DNA from: Pseudomonas sp. M47T1
GTDB taxonomy: Bacteria; Pseudomonadota; Gammaproteobacteria; Pseudomonadales; Pseudomonadaceae
Reading direction: 5' to 3'
Assembly (NCBI RefSeq): GCF_000263855.1
Contig: NZ_AJWX01000037.1
Span: 1 to 57,400, forward strand
Length of the DNA: 57,400 bases
Position numbers and translations under genes: made by a program. Below are positions 32,976-42,052 of the stretch, in pieces. Each line of letters begins with the position of its first letter. Position 1 is the first letter of the stretch. The notes beneath the pieces were generated by a model. That model made no database searches. It worked only from the letters and a program-made list of their open reading frames with translations, and was not told the DNA's origin.

Positions 32976-34172
32976 TCACGCGGCGCGGCGGCTGATCATC
33001 AGCAACGCCAGACCCAGGGCCACGGCCGCGATCAGCGTGGCGATCGGCCCCAGGGTCTCCAGGCCCCCGTGGCGAATGCCCAGGCCGCCAACGATGGCCC
33101 CCAGGCCGATACCGGCATTGGCCGCCGAGATGTTCATCGACGCGGCCAGGGCCTGGGCCTTGGCCCCTGCCTGCATCACGCGCACTTGGCACACCGGGAA
33201 CAGCGCGGTGTAGCCAATGCCCCAGGCAACCAGGGCCAGCACCAGCCAGGCGTGGTGAACGGCCGCCGGTGCTACGGCCAGCATGCCCGCGCCCATCACC
33301 AGCAGGAACAGCACCATGGCGCCCAGCGGTTTGCGGTCCACCAGCAGGCCGCCCAGGTGGTTGCCCAGCATGCCCACGCCACCAAAGCCCATCAGCCACC
33401 AGCCCACCTGGCTGGCGGGCACGCCGGCCAGGCGTTCGAGGATATCGGCCAGGTAGGTGTACGAGGTGAACATGGCCGTGAAGGTCAGTACCGACAGCAG
33501 CACGTGGGCCAGGAAGCGTGGTTGGCGCAGGATGGCGGTCTGTTTTTCACCGGCGGCGGCCTTGGGCGAGCTGGGCAGGGTGGGCATGGCCAGGTGCATC
33601 AGCGCAGCGATGATCAACGAGAGGGCCGCCAGCACCCAGAAGGTGCCGCGCCAACCCAGGGTGTCGGCGGCCACGGTGCCCAGCGGAACGCCAAACACCA
33701 GCGCCGCCGAGATGCCCATGTACACCTTGGACACCGCCTTGCCGGCATTGCCGGGGCCCGCCAGTTGCCCGGCGGTTTCGCTGGCCGTGCCCCAGAACAC
33801 CGGCAGGCCCAGGGCAGGGATGAAGCGCGCCAGGGCCATGACCCAGATGTTGCCGGCCGTGGCGGCCAGCACGTTGGAGGCGGCGAACACCAGCAGGATC
33901 ACCGTGAACAGGCGCTTGCGCTCCACGTGGGCGAGGCGGGCGGTCAGCAGCGGGCCGAACAGCATCACCGTGAAGGCGAACAGGGTCACCAATTGGCCGG
34001 CCAGAGCAATGGAGATGTTCAGGTCGCGGGCCAGGGCGGGCAGCAGGCCGACGATCAGAAACTCGGTGGTGACGATGATGAACGCGGCCACGGTCATGAT
34101 CAGGATCTGCAGGCCCGTGCGAGGGGCGGTGGCAGGGGCGGGCGCGGCGTGGGCCACGGTTGAGGGCTGCAT
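32976..34172 (-). CDS. MFS efflux transporter (DHA1/AraJ-type)
   Basis: A 398-residue major facilitator protein with 12 predicted membrane segments. The first helix (ILIMTVAAFIIVTTEFLIVGLLPALARDL) carries the T-E-F-x-x-x-G-L-L-P signature of the DHA1 drug/sugar efflux group, and LFGPLLTARLAHVERKRLF is the loop 2-3 motif A region. It is divergent from a LysR gene over 111 bases with two palindromes, so it is probably controlled by it. The substrate is unknown. Confidence 0.88.
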   Translation of the reverse strand: MQPSTVAHAAPAPATAPRTGLQILIMTVAAFIIVTTEFLIVGLLPALARDLNISIALAGQLVTLFAFTVMLFGPLLTARLAHVERKRLFTVILLVFAASNVLAATAGNIWVMALARFIPALGLPVFWGTASETAGQLAGPGNAGKAVSKVYMGISAALVFGVPLGTVAADTLGWRGTFWVLAALSLIIAALMHLAMPTLPSSPKAAAGEKQTAILRQPRFLAHVLLSVLTFTAMFTSYTYLADILERLAGVPASQVGWWLMGFGGVGMLGNHLGGLLVDRKPLGAMVLFLLVMGAGMLAVAPAAVHHAWLVLALVAWGIGYTALFPVCQVRVMQAGAKAQALAASMNISAANAGIGLGAIVGGLGIRHGGLETLGPIATLIAAVALGLALLMISRRAA

Positions 34173-34229
34173 GAACGCTTAACTCCAATGAGGTTTCTTC
34201 GTAGCCTATTGGAGAATTGATGGCTTATC

Positions 34230-34268
34230 TTGGTAATTAATTATCAAGTATATTGAATTCAGTTCAAT
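34230..34268. promoter_or_regulatory. Two adjacent dyads in the MFS/LysR divergent promoter
   Basis: An 18-bp near-perfect palindrome TTGGTAATTAATTATCAA (34230-34247) is followed four bases later by ATTGAA-TTCAG-TTCAAT (34252-34268). They sit in an AT-rich gap between divergent genes, as expected for LysR regulatory and activation binding sites. Confidence 0.55.
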
Positions 34269-34283
34269 AATTGGCAGGTGATC

Positions 34284-35204
34284 ATGTTTTCTTCGGAACG
34301 GCTCAAGGGCATCGATGTGTTTGTCACCGTGGCCGACCTGGGGAGTTTCACGGCGGCGTCCGAGCGGCTGAACCTGAGTATCTCGGCGGTGAGCAAGGGG
34401 ATTGCGCGGCTGGAAAGCCGCTTGGGTGCACGGCTGTTCAACCGCACCACCCGGCGCATGGCCTTGACCGAGGCCGGACAAACCTTTTACCGCACCTGCA
34501 CGGCGGTGCTCAGCGACCTGGAGCAGGTGGAACTGGCGCTCACGGCCGACCAGGCCGAGCCCTATGGGCGCCTGCGCATCGACCTGCCGGCCAGCTACGG
34601 GCGCCTGCACGTACTGCCGCTGGTACTGGCGTTCGTCAAGCAGCACCCGCGCTTGCTGCCGCACGTGTCGTTCACCGACCGTTTCGTCGACCCGGTGCAG
34701 GACGGTATCGACATTGTTGTGCGCATCGGCGGGCCGGACGCCTGGCCGGCGGCGCTGGGCCATCGCTATATCGGCGCGCAGCGCATGATCTTCTGCGCCG
34801 CGCCCCAATACCTGGCGCAGCACGGCATGCCGCAGACGGCGGATGACCTGGATCAGCACCAGTGCGTCGGCTATGGCCAGACTGACGGGCTGGTGGGGCC
34901 GTGGTATTTCAAGGGGCGCCAGGCGGGCGATATGGAGCGGCGCATCATGCACCCGCGCATTGCCGTGGGGGATGGCGAAGGGGAGGTGATGGCGGTGCTG
35001 GCCGGGCTCGGCATTGCCCAGTTACCGACGTGGCTGGTGCAATGCCACCTGGACAGCGGCGCGATGATCGAAGTGCTGCCGCCGTTGGCGACCGATGGGT
35101 TGCCCATGAACCTGGTGTGGTTGAAGAGTCGTGAAGGGTTGCCCAAGGTCAGTGCGTTGCTGGACTACCTCACCGCCCACTTGACCCCCGCCGGAACCCT
35201 GTAA
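34284..35204 (+). CDS. LysR-family transcriptional regulator (divergent from MFS gene)
   Basis: A 306-residue LysR regulator. The DNA-binding part reads LKGIDVFVTVADLGSFTAASERLNLS and SAVSKGIARLESRLGARLFNRTTRRM, in the pattern of the large AaeR/DmlR-like group; the effector domain has YGRLRIDLPASYG and IDIVVRIGGPD. The start is ATG 34284 with GGCAGGTG upstream (a GTG two codons earlier is possible). It most likely autoregulates and controls the divergent exporter. Confidence 0.9.
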   Translation: MFSSERLKGIDVFVTVADLGSFTAASERLNLSISAVSKGIARLESRLGARLFNRTTRRMALTEAGQTFYRTCTAVLSDLEQVELALTADQAEPYGRLRIDLPASYGRLHVLPLVLAFVKQHPRLLPHVSFTDRFVDPVQDGIDIVVRIGGPDAWPAALGHRYIGAQRMIFCAAPQYLAQHGMPQTADDLDQHQCVGYGQTDGLVGPWYFKGRQAGDMERRIMHPRIAVGDGEGEVMAVLAGLGIAQLPTWLVQCHLDSGAMIEVLPPLATDGLPMNLVWLKSREGLPKVSALLDYLTAHLTPAGTL

Positions 35205-35245
35205 CCGCCCCGTATGCGCCTTGTCACGCGGCGTGGACGGGAGGC

Positions 35246-36130
35246 TCACGCCTTGGCCAGCAACCACTCCCGAAACGCCTCCAGCGCCGGCAACGCCTGA
35301 TTGCGCGGTGGGTACACCAGGTAATACCCGCGCGCGCTGGCATAGGGCAACACCGGGCTTGCCAGCTCACCGCTGGCCAACTCCTCGGTAATCAGCACCC
35401 GCGGCACGAGGCCGATGCCGATGTCGGCCCGCACCGCCTGAATCAAGTGCGAGGTCAGTTCGAAGCTCGGCCCCAGGCGCATGCTCTGGTATGCCTGCCC
35501 ATGATGGCTGAACCACTCACCCCAGGCGTTGGGGTTGTTGGCCACGCTGAGCAACACCTGCTGACTGATTGCCGCCGGCGTCCACTCGGCGCGGGTGGCG
35601 GCCAGGGTAGGGGACAGCACCACCATCAGTTCCTCGGCATACAGGCGATGGCAGACCAGCCCCGCCTGGTCGCCGGTGGCCACCACGATGGCCGCATCGA
35701 TGCCGCTGGTGGCGAAGTCCACCGGTTCGATGCGCGAGTTGATGTGCACGAGGATGTCCGGGTGCTGGCGGTAGAAATCATGCAGGCGCGGCAGCAGCCA
35801 TTTCGAGCCAAAGGTGGGCAGCGTGGCCAGGCGCAGGCTGCCACCGCCGCTCTGGTGGGCCATGGCGTGCAGGGTGGCGCTGCGCACGCGGCCCAAGGCT
35901 TCGCTGATTTCGCGCTGGTACAGGCGGCCCACGTCGGTGAGCTTCACCGCGCGCCCTTCGCGGCGGAACAGGGTCACGCCCAGCTGCTGTTCCAGCGCTT
36001 GTACCTGACGGGTCACTGCGCTCTGGGTCAGGGCCAGTTCTTCGGCCGCGCGGGTATAGCTTTCGTGGCGGGCGGCGGCTTCAAACGCCAGCAGCACCGA
36101 CATGGACGGGGTCAGGTTGCGGTAATTCAT
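35246..36130 (-). CDS. LysR-family regulator, GcvA-like, divergent from ydiJ
   Basis: A 294-residue LysR protein. It starts MNYRNLTPSMSVLLAFEAAARHESYTRAAEELALTQSAVTRQ split over the helix-turn-helix, and continues with LEQQLGVTLFRREGRAVKLTD; these are marks of the GcvA group. The effector domain has LATLPTFGSKWLLPRL and DIGIGLVPRVLI. It is divergent from the D-2-hydroxyglutarate dehydrogenase gene across 152 bases, an arrangement in which such regulators often control the neighbour (inference). Confidence 0.9.
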   Translation of the reverse strand: MNYRNLTPSMSVLLAFEAAARHESYTRAAEELALTQSAVTRQVQALEQQLGVTLFRREGRAVKLTDVGRLYQREISEALGRVRSATLHAMAHQSGGGSLRLATLPTFGSKWLLPRLHDFYRQHPDILVHINSRIEPVDFATSGIDAAIVVATGDQAGLVCHRLYAEELMVVLSPTLAATRAEWTPAAISQQVLLSVANNPNAWGEWFSHHGQAYQSMRLGPSFELTSHLIQAVRADIGIGLVPRVLITEELASGELASPVLPYASARGYYLVYPPRNQALPALEAFREWLLAKA

Positions 36131-36282
36131 TCGTAAAAGTCATCAATGGCGGCGCGAATATCGGTTTGTGCCGGGCGCCAGGCTCCGGGATCATTGGCAT
36201 CATCCACTACCTGGCGCGCGATGAACAGAACGCCCGGGGCAGTATCCATGATTATCCTGACATAAAGACGAGGCCATCCCCG

Positions 36283-39200
36283 ATGATCGCCCAATTGACC
36301 GGCATTGCCCCGGCCACCCTGTACCCTGAGTTTCTCGCCGCCCTGCGCGCCAGCGGTTTCAAGGGCCAGACCAGCACTGACTACGCTACCCGCACCGTGC
36401 TGGCCACCGATAACTCGATTTACCAGCGCCTGCCCCAGGCCGCGGTGTTCCCGGTGGACGCCGAGGACGTCGCACGCATCGCCGCGCTGATGGCCGAGCC
36501 CCGCTTCCAGGCGGTTAAACTCACGCCACGCGGCGGCGGCACCGGCACCAACGGCCAGTCGTTGACCGACGGCGTTGTGGTGGACCTGTCGCGGCACATG
36601 AACAACATCCTCGAAATCAATGTCGAGGAGCGCTGGGTGCGCGTGCAGGCCGGTGTGGTCAAGGACCAACTCAACGTGATGCTCAAGCCCCACGGGCTGT
36701 TTTTCGCGCCGGAGCTGTCCACCTCCAACCGCGCCACCGTGGGCGGCATGGTCAACACCGATGCCAGCGGCCAGGGCAGTTGCACCTACGGCAAAACCCG
36801 CGACCATGTGCTGGAATTGCACAGCGTGTTGCTGGGCGGCCAGGCGCTGCATACCCGGCCGTTGACCGACGATGAGCTTGAGCAGGCGTGCGCCGCCCCA
36901 GGCCGTGCCGGTGAAGTGTACCGCGCCGCCCGGCAGATCCAGGAAACCCAGGGCGAGTTGATCGAACGTACCTTCCCCACGCTCAACCGCTGCCTTACCG
37001 GTTACGACCTGGCGCACCTGCGCGACGAGCAGGGCCGCTTCAACCTCAACAGCGTGCTGTGTGGCGCCGAGGGGTCGCTGGGGTATGTGGTCGAGGCCAA
37101 GCTGAACGTGTTGCCGATCCCTACCTATCAGGTGGTGGTCAACGTGCGCTACAGCAGTTTCATGGATGCCCTGCGCGACGCCAATGCGTTGCTGGCGCAC
37201 AAGCCTCTGTCCATCGAAACCGTGGACTCGCGCGTGCTGTTGCTGGCCATGAAAGACATCGTCTGGCATGCCGTGGCCGAGTATTTTCCGGCCGACCCCG
37301 ACCGCCCGACCCTGGGCATCAACCTGGTGGAGTTTGCCGGTGACGACCCGGCCGACGTCAACGCGAGGGTGGCCGCCTTCGTCGAGCACTTGCAGGCCGA
37401 CACCAGCATCGAGCGCCTGGGCCACACCCTGGCCGAGGGCGTGGCGGCGGTGAACCGCGTGTACACCATGCGCAAGCGCTCGGTAGGCCTGCTGGGCAAT
37501 GTCGACGGTGAGGCGCGTCCGCAGCCGTTCGTGGAAGACACCGCGGTACCGCCCGAGCAACTGGCCGACTACATCGCTGACTTCCGTGCCTTGCTCGACA
37601 GCCACGGCCTGACCTATGGCATGTTTGGTCATGTGGACGCCGGGGTATTGCACGTGCGGCCCATGCTGGACATGAAAGACCCGGCCCAGGCCGCGCTGGT
37701 CAAGCCGATCTCCGATGCCGTGGCAGCGCTGACCCAGCGATACGGCGGTCTGTTGTGGGGCGAGCACGGCAAGGGCTTGCGCTCTGAATACGTGCCGGCC
37801 TACTTCGGCGAACTGTACCCGTCGCTGCAACGGCTCAAGGGCGCGTTCGACCCGCACAACCAGCTCAACCCGGGCAAGATCTGCACCCCGCCCGACAGCG
37901 CCGAGGGCCTGATCAGGGTCAACGAAGCGCCGCTGCGTGGCGATTTCGACCGGCAGATCGACGAGCGCGTATGGCAAAGCTACGGCACCGCGATGCACTG
38001 CAACGGCAACGGCGCCTGCTACAACTTCGACCCCGACGACGCCATGTGCCCCTCGTGGAAAGCCACCCGCGAGCGCCAGCATTCGCCCAAGGGCCGCGCC
38101 TCGTTGATGCGTGAATGGCTGCGCTTGCAAGGTGCGGCGGACATCGACGTGCTGGCGGCCGCGCGCAGCAAAGTGTCGTGGCTCAAGGGCCTGCCGACGC
38201 GGCTGCGCAACAACCTGTCGCGCCAGCGCGGCGAGGCCGATTTCTCCCATGAAGTATACGACGCCATGGCCGGTTGCCTGGCGTGCAAGTCGTGTGCGGG
38301 GCAGTGCCCGGTGAAGGTCAGCGTGCCCGAGTTCCGCTCGCGCTTCCTGGAGCTGTACCACGGCCGCTACCAGCGGCCGTTGCGCGACTACCTGATCGGT
38401 TCGCTGGAGTTTACCCTGCCGTACCTGGCCCATGCCCCGGGCCTGTACAACGCGGTCATGGGCTCGGGCTGGGTAGGGCGCCTGCTCGACAGCCAGGTTG
38501 GCATGGTCGACAGCCCGCTGATCAGCCGCTACAACCTGCAGGCCACCTTGAGCCGTTGCAAGGTGCGCGTGGCCACTCTACCAGCCCTGGCCGAGCTGAC
38601 CCCGGCCCAGCGTGAGCGCAGTGTGGTACTGGTGCAGGACGCCTTTACCCGCTACTTCGAGACGCCGCTGCTGGCCTCGTTCATCGAACTGGCGCACCGC
38701 CTGGGCTACCGGGTATTCCTGGCGCCTTACAGCGCCAACGGCAAGCCGCTGCACGTGCAGGGCTTCCTGGGTGCGTTCGCCAAGGCGGCGATTCGCAATG
38801 CCCGGCAGCTCAAGGCCCTGGCCGATTGCGGCGTGCAGTTGGTCGGCCTTGATCCTGCCATGACCCTGGTGTACCGCCAGGAATACCTGAAAGTGCCGGG
38901 CCTGGGCGCCTGCCCGACCGTGGCCTTGCCCCAGGAATGGCTGATGAACGCCTTGCCCGAACAGGCGGCGTTGGCGGCCGGCAGTTTCCGCCTGATGGCC
39001 CATTGCACCGAGAAAACCAACGTGCCGGCCAGCACCCGCCAGTGGGAGCAGGTATTCGCGCGCCTGGGCCTCACGCTGGTCACCGAGGCCACAGGGTGCT
39101 GCGGCATGTCCGGCACCTACGGCCATGAAGCGCGCAACCAGGCCACCTCGAAAACCATTTTCGAGCAGTCCTGGGCGAACAAGCTGGACAAGCCGGGTGA

Positions 39201-39312
39201 AGCCCTGGCCACCGGTTATTCGTGCCGCAGCCAGGTCAAGCGCATGGCCGAACGCAGCCTGCGTCACCCGCTGGAAGTGGTGTTGCAGCAACTGGTCAGC
39301 CCCGCCCGGTAA
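36283..39312 (+). CDS. ydiJ: YdiJ-type FAD/Fe-S D-2-hydroxyglutarate (D-2-hydroxyacid) dehydrogenase
   Basis: A 1009-residue fusion of an FAD-linked oxidase and an iron-sulfur/CCG domain protein. The FAD-binding (PCMH) domain has LTPRGGGTGTNGQS and TVGGMVNTDASGQGS; the oxidase C-terminal domain has YGMFGHVDAGVLHVRP and LWGEHGKGLRSEY. The ferredoxin-like part has CNGNGACYN and CLACKSCAGQCPVKVSV, and the final CCG domain has HCTEKTNVPAS and TGCCGMSGTYGHE. E. coli YdiJ oxidises D-2-hydroxyglutarate, a side product of serine synthesis, and passes electrons to the respiratory chain. ATG at 36283 was taken because homologs begin MIAQL; GAGG lies upstream. All cofactor motifs are intact. Confidence 0.92.
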   Translation: MIAQLTGIAPATLYPEFLAALRASGFKGQTSTDYATRTVLATDNSIYQRLPQAAVFPVDAEDVARIAALMAEPRFQAVKLTPRGGGTGTNGQSLTDGVVVDLSRHMNNILEINVEERWVRVQAGVVKDQLNVMLKPHGLFFAPELSTSNRATVGGMVNTDASGQGSCTYGKTRDHVLELHSVLLGGQALHTRPLTDDELEQACAAPGRAGEVYRAARQIQETQGELIERTFPTLNRCLTGYDLAHLRDEQGRFNLNSVLCGAEGSLGYVVEAKLNVLPIPTYQVVVNVRYSSFMDALRDANALLAHKPLSIETVDSRVLLLAMKDIVWHAVAEYFPADPDRPTLGINLVEFAGDDPADVNARVAAFVEHLQADTSIERLGHTLAEGVAAVNRVYTMRKRSVGLLGNVDGEARPQPFVEDTAVPPEQLADYIADFRALLDSHGLTYGMFGHVDAGVLHVRPMLDMKDPAQAALVKPISDAVAALTQRYGGLLWGEHGKGLRSEYVPAYFGELYPSLQRLKGAFDPHNQLNPGKICTPPDSAEGLIRVNEAPLRGDFDRQIDERVWQSYGTAMHCNGNGACYNFDPDDAMCPSWKATRERQHSPKGRASLMREWLRLQGAADIDVLAAARSKVSWLKGLPTRLRNNLSRQRGEADFSHEVYDAMAGCLACKSCAGQCPVKVSVPEFRSRFLELYHGRYQRPLRDYLIGSLEFTLPYLAHAPGLYNAVMGSGWVGRLLDSQVGMVDSPLISRYNLQATLSRCKVRVATLPALAELTPAQRERSVVLVQDAFTRYFETPLLASFIELAHRLGYRVFLAPYSANGKPLHVQGFLGAFAKAAIRNARQLKALADCGVQLVGLDPAMTLVYRQEYLKVPGLGACPTVALPQEWLMNALPEQAALAAGSFRLMAHCTEKTNVPASTRQWEQVFARLGLTLVTEATGCCGMSGTYGHEARNQATSKTIFEQSWANKLDKPGEALATGYSCRSQVKRMAERSLRHPLEVVLQQLVSPAR

Positions 39313-39389
39313 ACCTGTAGCCGCTGCGGCAGTGCCTTGCAGGTCACATCGCAGCCGCCGCTTGGCGGCACGCGCCTGAATCTGCACTA

Positions 39390-39527
39390 CTGGTGGCAGG
39401 CTTCTGGATCTGGGAGGTCGAAGACATGGGCGAGACGATCGCCTGGGTCAAGCGCTGCCCCAACCCGATGCCGGGCCCCAGCGACATCGAAATCCGGCCG
39501 TTCTACGAGATGTCGGACTTCGAGTGA
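39390..39527 (+). pseudogene. C-terminal remnant of a YCII-related (DGPFAETKE-type) protein
   Basis: Reading in frame to TGA at 39525 gives LVAGFWIWEVEDMGETIAWV then KRCPNPMPGPSDIEIRPFYE and MSDFE. This is the C-terminal ~45 residues of the YCII/DGPF family, which normally has about 120 residues. The N-terminal half is missing; upstream lies repeat-like DNA (GTAGCCGCTGCGG at 39317). There is no start codon with a ribosome binding site. It overlaps the end of the SnoaL-like gene on the other strand by 25 bases. Confidence 0.75.
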
Positions 39528-39925
39528 GCCGGTGGGGACATTAATTGCGCCTCGATGGCCGCCTTGTCGATCACCGACCACACGTGCGTGATGCGCCCGT
39601 CGCGCCATTCGTAGAACACGTTTTCGCTGAAACTGACCGTGCGGCCGTTCACCGGCAGGCCCTGGAAGGTGCCCACCGGGGTACAGGTGAAGGCCAGGCG
39701 GCTGGCCACGTGGGGAGGCTCGCACACCAGCAATTCAATGTTGAAGTGCAGGTCCGGAATGTCCCGAAAGTCCTGTTCCAGCATCGCCCGGTAGCCGGCC
39801 AGGCCAAAGGGGCGCCCATTATGGCTGGCCTGGTCATCGACGAACGCGACCAGGTTGGCCCAGTCCTGACGGTTCAGGCAGTCGATATAGTGGCGGTAAA
39901 GCGTGGCCAGGTCGGTTGAGGGCAT
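39503..39925 (-). CDS. SnoaL-like ester cyclase family protein
   Basis: A 140-residue NTF2-like protein of the predicted ester cyclase (SnoaL-like) group. Visible are LYRHYIDCLNRQDWANLVAFV, FGLAGYRAMLEQDFRDIPDLHF and SENVFYEWRDGRITHVWSVIDK, the standard order of helix, DIPDLHF strand and final strand. The function of such proteins is usually unproven; they can be hydratases or cyclases. ATG at 39925 follows AGGAGCTTTTGCC. Its last codons lie on top of the YCII remnant, so its C-terminus may have been created by the same rearrangement. Confidence 0.8.
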   Translation of the reverse strand: MPSTDLATLYRHYIDCLNRQDWANLVAFVDDQASHNGRPFGLAGYRAMLEQDFRDIPDLHFNIELLVCEPPHVASRLAFTCTPVGTFQGLPVNGRTVSFSENVFYEWRDGRITHVWSVIDKAAIEAQLMSPPAHSKSDIS

Positions 39926-39995
39926 GGCAAAAGCTCCTGAGCGGTACAAGACTCACTGTAGCCACTGGGGGGGCAAATGCTACACAGGCATGGGA

Positions 39996-40706
39996 TCAAC
40001 CCTGAGTGCCACTGGCCATCAGCACGGCCTCGGTCTGCTCGGTCAAACGCTCGCCCTTGGTGTACAGCTGATTGAAGAACAGCCCTTGAATGTACTCCTT
40101 CGTCGGTACCGGGCCCCTTGGCGTGAACAGGGCGCCCAGGTCGATGGTGCTGGCGAAATTGTCTTTGGTCAGGTTGTAGCCGCCCAGGTAACTGCCGCTC
40201 CACGGTGAATCGGCGATGACCACGTCAATGGACGCATCGCGAAAATCACTGGCCGCGGTCTTCAGGTCGCTGTCGCCGTTGAGCAACGTGTTGAGACGCG
40301 AGATATCGGTAGCGCTCAACTGGCCGGCGCTGTTGGTCGCTTTCAGGCTGCCATCGGCCAACACGGTGAAGCCGAACTTCTTCTCGCCAAGGGCTGGGAA
40401 AGCCGATGTGAGCGTGGATTGGAAGCTTTGGAACGCCGATTTCAGCGCCGCCTGGGCCACTTGCTGCACGGCGGCCTTTTGCGGGAAGTCGGCCGATTGC
40501 GGGCGGCCGATCCAGGTGGTCACCGCTTCCATGGTCAGGCCCAGGGCCTGGGCCTCATCGCTGGGGTGGTACACCGCTGCTGGGCCAGCCGCGGCGGCCT
40601 GCAGTGTCTGCGCGGCATCGGTGGCCAGGGGCTGGGCGTTCAGTGGCTGTTCGGAAACGCTCAGGGTTGATGTGGTGGAGTAGGCAGTGCCGAGAGAAAG
40701 GTCCAT
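39996..40706 (-). CDS. Protein of unknown function
   Basis: A 236-residue protein I do not recognise. It has no signal peptide or membrane segment. The N-terminal ~60 residues are Ser/Thr/Ala/Gln-rich and probably disordered. The rest looks folded: VYHPSDEAQALGLTMEAVTT, ALGEKKFGFTVLADGSLKAT and SGSYLGGYNLTKDNFASTID. The VLADGSLKATNSAGQL run and the closing ERLTEQTEAVLMASGTQG are reminiscent of flagellar-hook or type III-associated proteins of pseudomonads, but this is weak. The start is uncertain: ATG 40706 is used here; ATG 40730 would add eight residues. It is not in an evident operon. Confidence 0.6.
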   Translation of the reverse strand: MDLSLGTAYSTTSTLSVSEQPLNAQPLATDAAQTLQAAAAGPAAVYHPSDEAQALGLTMEAVTTWIGRPQSADFPQKAAVQQVAQAALKSAFQSFQSTLTSAFPALGEKKFGFTVLADGSLKATNSAGQLSATDISRLNTLLNGDSDLKTAASDFRDASIDVVIADSPWSGSYLGGYNLTKDNFASTIDLGALFTPRGPVPTKEYIQGLFFNQLYTKGERLTEQTEAVLMASGTQG

Positions 40707-40848
40707 TTTCGTGCGTCCATGTATCGTCATTGGTACTCATGTATCGGCGTTGACACGAAATGCTTGAGCCATCACGGGTTGGGCACCTGCCCACGGCGCA
40801 GTGGGTGCGCGCGTTTGTCCTGGGCAAGGGCGTGGAGGCGCTGTGGTT

Positions 40849-41973
40849 CTACTGATAGGGCGCCGGCGCCTCGTGGCTCAAGTGAATCAATTGCCCATGG
40901 TGCAACACGCCGAACGCGTCGTCGGGCAGGCCGGCGGCGCGGGTGGCTTCCAACAGTTTTTTTGGCGGTTCGTCCAGGGGCTCGTCGGTCAGCTCGAAGG
41001 TGCCCCAGTGAATGCCGATGGCCTTTTTCGCACCCACGTCCTTGAACACCTGCACGGCTTGCTGCGGGTCAATGTGCTGCGGCCCCATGAACCAACGCGG
41101 CGCGTAGGCACCCATGGGGATCAGGGCCAGGTCGAAGTGGCCGAAGGCCGCGCCAATGCGTTTCGAGTCACCGGAATAGCCGGTGTCGCCGGCGAAATAG
41201 AGCGAAAACGGTCGCGCCGCGCCTGGCGCGGTTTTCATCGCCCAGCCACCCCACAGGGTGTCGTTGCGGTCGCTGAAACTGCGTGCCGACCAGTGCGTGG
41301 CCGGCACGAACCAGAAGTCCAGGCCGGCCACGCGGGTGTGGTCGCTCCAGTTCAGTTCCTCGACCGTGTCGATGCCTTTGTTGGCCATCCACTGCTTGAT
41401 GCCCAAGGGCACCAGAAAACGCGGTGGGCCACCCGCCTGCCGGTTCAGGGCCTGCACGCTGGCCGTGTCCAGATGGTCGTAGTGGCTGTGGGAGATGAGC
41501 ACCACGTCAATGTGCGGCAGTTCGGCCAGGGTCAGCCCTGGCGGTACCTTGCGCGCCGGGCCGATGAAGGACAACGGTGAGGCGCGCTCGGAAAACACCG
41601 GGTCGGTGAGAATGTTCACGCCGTTGATTTGCAGCAGGGCGGTGGCGTGGCCGATCCAGGTCAGGGTGTTGTCCTGGCGGTTGGCCTTGAGCCATGGCAC
41701 ATCGGGGTGGTCCATGGGAAAACGGTAGCCGTTCTCGGGCGGCGGCGGCAGGTGGTTGATGAAGGCGTTCCAGCGCCATTTCCACACGGAGCCGCGGGCG
41801 AGGGGGCCGTCATTGTTCTCGAAATGGTCGTCCACCCGTGGCGCGTGATGAATGCCACTGGCCGCCAGGCGCTCGGCGGACGGTTCCACCGACGGCTCGC
41901 CACCAGCGCCGGCGCAGGTGGCCGCGCACCACAGGGAAATACCACACAGCAGGGGTGAGGGTCGAATCGGCAC
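40849..41973 (-). CDS. MBL-fold metallo-hydrolase, NAPE-PLD-like, exported
   Basis: A 374-residue metallo-beta-lactamase-fold hydrolase. The zinc motif HSHYDHLD, then THWSARS, YFAGDTGYSG and IGIHWGTFEL give the full set of metal ligands in the order of N-acyl-phosphatidylethanolamine phospholipase D and its bacterial relatives (UlaG/YtnP-like group). The N-terminal LLCGISLWCAATCAGAGG suggests export. The start codon is GTG at 41973, supported by AAAGGAGCACTGC immediately upstream. A phosphodiesterase acting on a lipid or an N-acyl compound is a reasonable guess. Confidence 0.85.
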   Translation of the reverse strand: MPIRPSPLLCGISLWCAATCAGAGGEPSVEPSAERLAASGIHHAPRVDDHFENNDGPLARGSVWKWRWNAFINHLPPPPENGYRFPMDHPDVPWLKANRQDNTLTWIGHATALLQINGVNILTDPVFSERASPLSFIGPARKVPPGLTLAELPHIDVVLISHSHYDHLDTASVQALNRQAGGPPRFLVPLGIKQWMANKGIDTVEELNWSDHTRVAGLDFWFVPATHWSARSFSDRNDTLWGGWAMKTAPGAARPFSLYFAGDTGYSGDSKRIGAAFGHFDLALIPMGAYAPRWFMGPQHIDPQQAVQVFKDVGAKKAIGIHWGTFELTDEPLDEPPKKLLEATRAAGLPDDAFGVLHHGQLIHLSHEAPAPYQ

Positions 41974-42052
41974 GCAGTGCTCCTTTCAAAGGGCTGGCAG
42001 GTCCCAGTGTAGACCCCATCGACTCCCCCCTGGCTGCAACTGTCTTGCCCGA

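Noticed and set aside
36127..38433. 768-codon minus-strand frame opposite ydiJ
   Set aside because: Its composition is that of a shadow frame (Val/Gln/His/Gly-rich, no family motif), and the plus strand carries a full set of YdiJ cofactor motifs.
40760..40855. A 31-codon plus-strand frame (MLEPSRVGHLPTAQWVRAFV and on) between the unknown protein and the MBL hydrolase
   Set aside because: It looks a little like a C-terminal fragment, but there is no start signal and no family match, so it is left out.
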